Part shown: in pieces, positions 60,906-64,000 of the stretch
Layout of the letters: each line of letters opens with the position of its first letter
Numbering within the stretch: the first letter of the stretch is position 1
From: Sepioteuthis lessoniana
Taxonomy: Eukaryota > Mollusca > Cephalopoda > Myopsida > Loliginidae
Length of the DNA stretch: 64,000 bases
Reading direction: 5' to 3'
Assembly (NCBI GenBank): GCA_963585895.1
Contig: CAUZXS010002510.1
Coordinates: 27,501-91,500 of the forward strand
The notes under the pieces: generated by a model
The model's input: the letters and a program-made list of their open reading frames with translations, nothing else
Told to the model about the DNA's origin: nothing
Databases searched by the model: none
Translations under genes and position numbers: made by a program

Positions 60906-61387
60906 ACATAATTACATAACATCAAGAAATGGTTGCTGTAAATGCGTAATAACATCAATGGCTGAAAGTAAACGCGTTTTTTAAAAATCACAAACTGCAC
61001 ACTCAAAAATTAAGAGGAACGTCCAATGTAATCTCTGCTCTTAATTGATCTAGCATGTATATAAAATTCTTTTAAATAGCCTGTCCAGTGGCAAAAGCTG
61101 CTTGGTAGCGCCAGGAGTGGCAGTACTGCCTTGAGCTACTGAAACTGTGTTATCACCCCCAGTTGGCGGCTGATGAGGGCAGAGTATTGCACATGCTTTC
61201 ACTCATTGTATGATGAAAAATATATATATATATATATACACACATATGTAATCATGATTAAAAATTTTATATATATATATATGCATACATATACATAATC
61301 CTTATTACCCCAAAAACCATTTTATATCAGTAAAATACAGTGCTTTATGAACATGAGCAATATCACATTACTTTTATCTTATTGTTG

Positions 61388-61587
61388 AAATAAAATTGCT
61401 GACCATAGTTGAGGGCGGCCAGAAAGCTGTCTTTGCAATAGCTACTACAGTACTTTATATTGCTGAGTGTTAAGCAAGGAGGTATCAAGTACCATTTTTA
61501 AAGTCTTTGGTATAATGCGACCTGGGGTTGAACCCAGGTCTCCTGGACTATTGATGAACACTCTACCCACTCAGCCAATGAGCCGGT
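61388..61587 (-). repeat. tRNA-derived SINE, family A, internally deleted
   Basis: Starts AATTGCTGACCATAGTTGAGG and ends with the tRNA head (CTACCCACTCAGCCAATGAG). About 50 bases of the left-hand body, from the CACCAAGGTGTAG region to the start of TATAATGCTGAG, are absent. Confidence 0.85.
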
Positions 61588-62394
61588 TTAAGATAAAATA
61601 AAATGGGCATAAAAACTCATAACTAAGTTCAGACTTTAGATGTGTTCATAAAAGATCACCTGAAGATCTGATATGTGAAACAAAGAGTCATGAGTTTTTG
61701 CTATGCTTTATTTCATTTTCTAAGTAAAATATAGATAAATATAATGAGAATTTTAGTCATATATAAATTTCTAAAAACCAAATATAAATATTTCATTTGA
61801 TTAAACAGTAAATCTGTCTGCCATTGAGAGGAAACATTGATTGAAATTAATTAAATAATCTAAATATTTCTGTTGCACTGAAGAACCTCTTTTTTAAACA
61901 ATAAACTTAAAAGAACTTTAACTTGAGAATCAAATCAGTATTTTACTATAATTCACCAAATCCCTTTCTGGTTCATCTGTCTTTTGTCTCATAACATAAA
62001 AGATAGCTTTGAGCTGTTGTCATCACATTTTTTTATGGTTATTAATAGTACTTCAGAGCATGTTTTTAGTTAGGTCAGCTAAACCAAATCTTTATCTTTT
62101 TGTCTAATTGTACAAAGTAGATATCTCCCTGACAATTTCTGAGTCAGAAACTGAAGTTATGACCCCTTTTTCATTACTTTTTTTCCCCCTGATCACTGGA
62201 AAATGAAGATGTGTGTTTACATTTGGTAATATGTGCGACAGCCATAAATGTTGACCTTACGAAAACATATGAATAGGGAGTTATCAAGAATTGATTTTAG
62301 CAGAATTCAAACCAATCATAAAATGTTTTGTTATTGAATTTTCTTTGGAATTTGTTAATTTTAAAAATTTTTCTTTCATCCTTTCATATATCAT

Positions 62395-62930
62395 TGTCAG
62401 AAAATTTTTCTTTTTATTGCCCACCTCTTTATTTTTTTTTACTCTCTCAACTTCTCTTTCATCTTTCTCCCTATCAAGCTTTCCATTTTCTGCTTCCCCC
62501 CTCTCTCTTGCTTCTCTTTCTATTCACTTCTCTCTCATCTCCTTTGAATCACTTCTCTCTAATCTCTTAAATCACCTCTTTCTCTTTCAAGAAATTGTAT
62601 TTCATGTTTTTCTTCTGTCTCCCCCCCCTCTCATAAACACCTTTTATTTTTACATGTCCTTAAACTTTTATTTTCCTACCTACTATTCATTTTTCTCTTC
62701 ATCCCTTTCCATTCTTCTTTCTCCCTCCTCTTCATTATTCTCTCTCTATCCATTTTTCTACCTCTCTCTATTCTTTTCACTTCTTCATTTTTTTCTCTTC
62801 TTTCTTTTACTCTCCTCCTTTAAGTCTTCTTCCCTGATCTTCATTCTTCCTTTCCTACTTGTTTCTCTTAAGTCTCTCTCTCTCTTTTCTGTCTTTTCAT
62901 TCTTTCCTTTTCTCTAGTCTTCTTTCCCAA
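62395..62930 (+). repeat. Second long polypyrimidine tract
   Basis: About 540 bases of CT-rich sequence like the tract after exon B, 470 bases before the possible last exon. The 208-codon frame over it is compositional. Confidence 0.88.
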
Positions 62931-63397
62931 CATTTTCTTATTCATTATTCATACTTTTTTCCTTTTCCTTTACAATCTGCCGCCAAACTTTCTCTGCCTA
63001 TTAGCTCCCTAGTGCTGCTACTGGCACTCTGAGCTCACCTTTCTGTTCCTTAGAGCTAGACATTTTTGTAGACCTACCTTAGAGATTTTATATATACATA
63101 TAATATATATATAATGTCAATGAAAATATACAATCTCACTTGCACACACATACACACATTTTTATATAATATTTTTTTTATGTTTTTAGTTTGTTTTTTT
63201 TTTTCTTTATCCATCCATCCATTCATCCATTTCATTCTTTTTTTGTTCTTTTCATTAATTTTTGTAAACATAAAATTTATTCGCTTTCTTTTTCTTTTTT
63301 TTGTTTTTTGCTCTCCCTTTGTTTTTTGTTTTTATTTAAAAAAAAAAAAATTACATGCCTCATATTTTGAATACACCTTATTGACAATTTTTGACAG

Positions 63398-63425
63398 CAG
63401 CAGTGGTATTTCATCAGATGATTGA
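63398..63425 (+). CDS. Possible last coding exon of FoxP
   Basis: A candidate only. After TTTTTGACAG, a single base completes the two-base overhang of either exon A or exon B, and the frame then reads SSGISSDD followed by TGA. A Ser/Asp-rich acidic end is plausible for FOXP, whose vertebrate members end in acidic sequence. The phase agreement is what suggests it, and one phase in three would fit by chance. The pyrimidine tract before it is interrupted by A runs, and the exon would be very short. Sequence after the stop is poly(A)-like. The true C-terminal exon may instead lie beyond the window. Confidence 0.3.
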
Positions 63426-63785
63426 AAAGAAACCTTTTTAAACATTTAAAAAAAAAAAAAAAAAAAAAAAATGAACCCTAAGAAATTATACCTGCAGGTA
63501 ATTGGCATTTGGTTTGTAATCAAGGAGTCGCGTTTATTTATATTATTCTTAAGATATCAAGGAAATTTAATATTGGTTATTAATTAAATACTACATATAG
63601 TTGGGATTTAGTGTAAGTTTTTATGACCAAATTCATCATCTGATGATGATGTAAATAAATATTAAAATAATAACAAAAATAGTTATACTATATCCGACCA
63701 TCCTCAGCTCAGGAAGTAGGATAGTCCAACCAAGCCTTATAAGGCATGAACACTTTAGATCATACCTCTTACAATTACATTTTAT
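63426..63785 (+). other. 3' flank without recognised gene
   Basis: Poly(A) run of about 25 bases at 63448, then AT-rich sequence up to the final SINE. If 63398-63425 is the last coding exon, this would be 3' UTR. No AATAAA signal was found immediately after the stop. Confidence 0.5.
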
Positions 63786-64000
63786 CATATTTACCAACCC
63801 CTCTGCCCGGGCAGGATATGACACAAGGTCAATTTTTAAGCGGAGTTTAACAGGTTTGAATTCAGAGTTTTCCTTCTCCTAGACTAGTTGCCCCACCAAG
63901 GCTGAAGAACCTAGTCTGCCCTACTATTTACCCATAGCTGGAGGGAGAATAATTGGATTCATACCTTTCCCAAGGGTATTCGTGCTATGTGAAATGCAAT
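63786..64000 (-). repeat. tRNA-derived SINE, family B, runs off the window
   Basis: Well-preserved minus-strand copy (TTACCAACCCCTCTGCCCGG, then ATAGCTGGAGGGAGAATAAT). The tRNA head lies beyond the end. Confidence 0.88.

Larger units (their letters stand above)
60616..61243 (+). mobile_element. 5'-truncated LINE with flanking target duplications
   Basis: After a TA/CA array, about 65 codons read EVGCHGFLGQSVISFLSKTG, then ITGRYLKVASNRFQTTAQYA and SNWIWSKARNF. This resembles the C-terminal segment of some non-LTR reverse-transcriptase proteins (EVGCRGF...GITG......ASRWLW.KR). A perfect hairpin and a noncoding part follow, ending GCTTTCACTCATTGTATGATGAAAA. The flanks carry ATATGTAATCATGATTAAAA at 60592 and again at 61244, which fits a target-site duplication. 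Confidence 0.7.
55136..63397 (+). other. Intron or 3' region after FoxP exon B
   Basis: Starts with the strong donor GTAAGC. The first 950 bases are a nearly pure C/T tract, and a second C/T-rich block lies at 62395-62930. Between them are AT-rich sequence without recognisable features (56100-58290), a C element with an expanded tandem array (58295-59624), SINE A copies at 60321 and 61388, and a 5'-truncated LINE 3' end with flanking direct repeats (60592-61268). The stretches 59640-60260 and 61590-62390 show nothing recognisable. Confidence 0.75.

Noticed and set aside
62291-62917. 208-codon frame, the longest in the window
   Set aside because: Again a polypyrimidine tract; no domain, no codon pattern, composition alone explains its length.

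Overview
The window is a stretch of AT-rich animal DNA whose only recognisable host gene is a FoxP-type forkhead transcription factor, read on the + strand. The best guess for the source is a coleoid cephalopod, probably an octopus. That inference rests on very long introns packed with several tRNA-derived SINE families and TA/TG microsatellites, together with a protostome-type FoxP. No species assignment can be proven from the sequence alone.

Gene layout. Five exons are well supported by protein similarity, splice sites and phase: a Q/T/S-rich linker exon (12267-12582); an exon opening the forkhead domain (15733-15851); a middle forkhead exon (22004-22105); and two alternative versions of the exon encoding recognition helix 3 and the wing, exon A (40832-40953) and exon B (54978-55135). 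A and B both start in phase 0 and end in phase 2, so either can be used. Joining both shifts the frame and soon reaches a stop, so they behave as mutually exclusive exons 14 kb apart. A is the ordinary FOXP form. B replaces the DNA-contacting His of helix 3 with Thr and adds an AT-hook-like RGRPRK motif. A short possible last exon (63398-63425) fits the phase of both. The exons for the N-terminus, zinc finger and leucine zipper are not seen and should lie upstream.

Repeat landscape. The introns hold about 13 copies of tRNA-SINE family A, about 16 of tRNA-SINE family B and about 12 of a longer family C. There are four copies of a tRNA-SINE family D that shares its tail with C, and three foldback elements with an internal tRNA-like region (E1, E2, F). 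Pieces of LINEs are present, both reverse-transcriptase fragments and 3' ends. One deleted DD34D mariner transposon is inserted in a family C copy. Nested insertions give relative ages. A 0.9-kb duplicated repeat (near 2.8-3.7 kb and 12.7-13.6 kb) has a 464-bp core about 99% identical inside diverged flanks.

Region by region. 1-12.2 kb: upstream intron with SINEs, the foldback elements E1 and E2, microsatellites and one doubtful exon at 2234-2366. 12.2-22.1 kb: three exons with short introns. 22.1-40.8 kb: an 18.7-kb intron with a repeat-poor section (about 31.7-36.2 kb) that holds a possible 15-nt microexon. 40.8-55.1 kb: the A-B intron, with an inverted pair of C elements, a 90-bp-arm hairpin and the mariner. 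55.1-63.4 kb: two long pyrimidine tracts, a tandem array of C-element ends, and a LINE 3' end with flanking duplications. 63.4-64 kb: 3' flank ending in a SINE.
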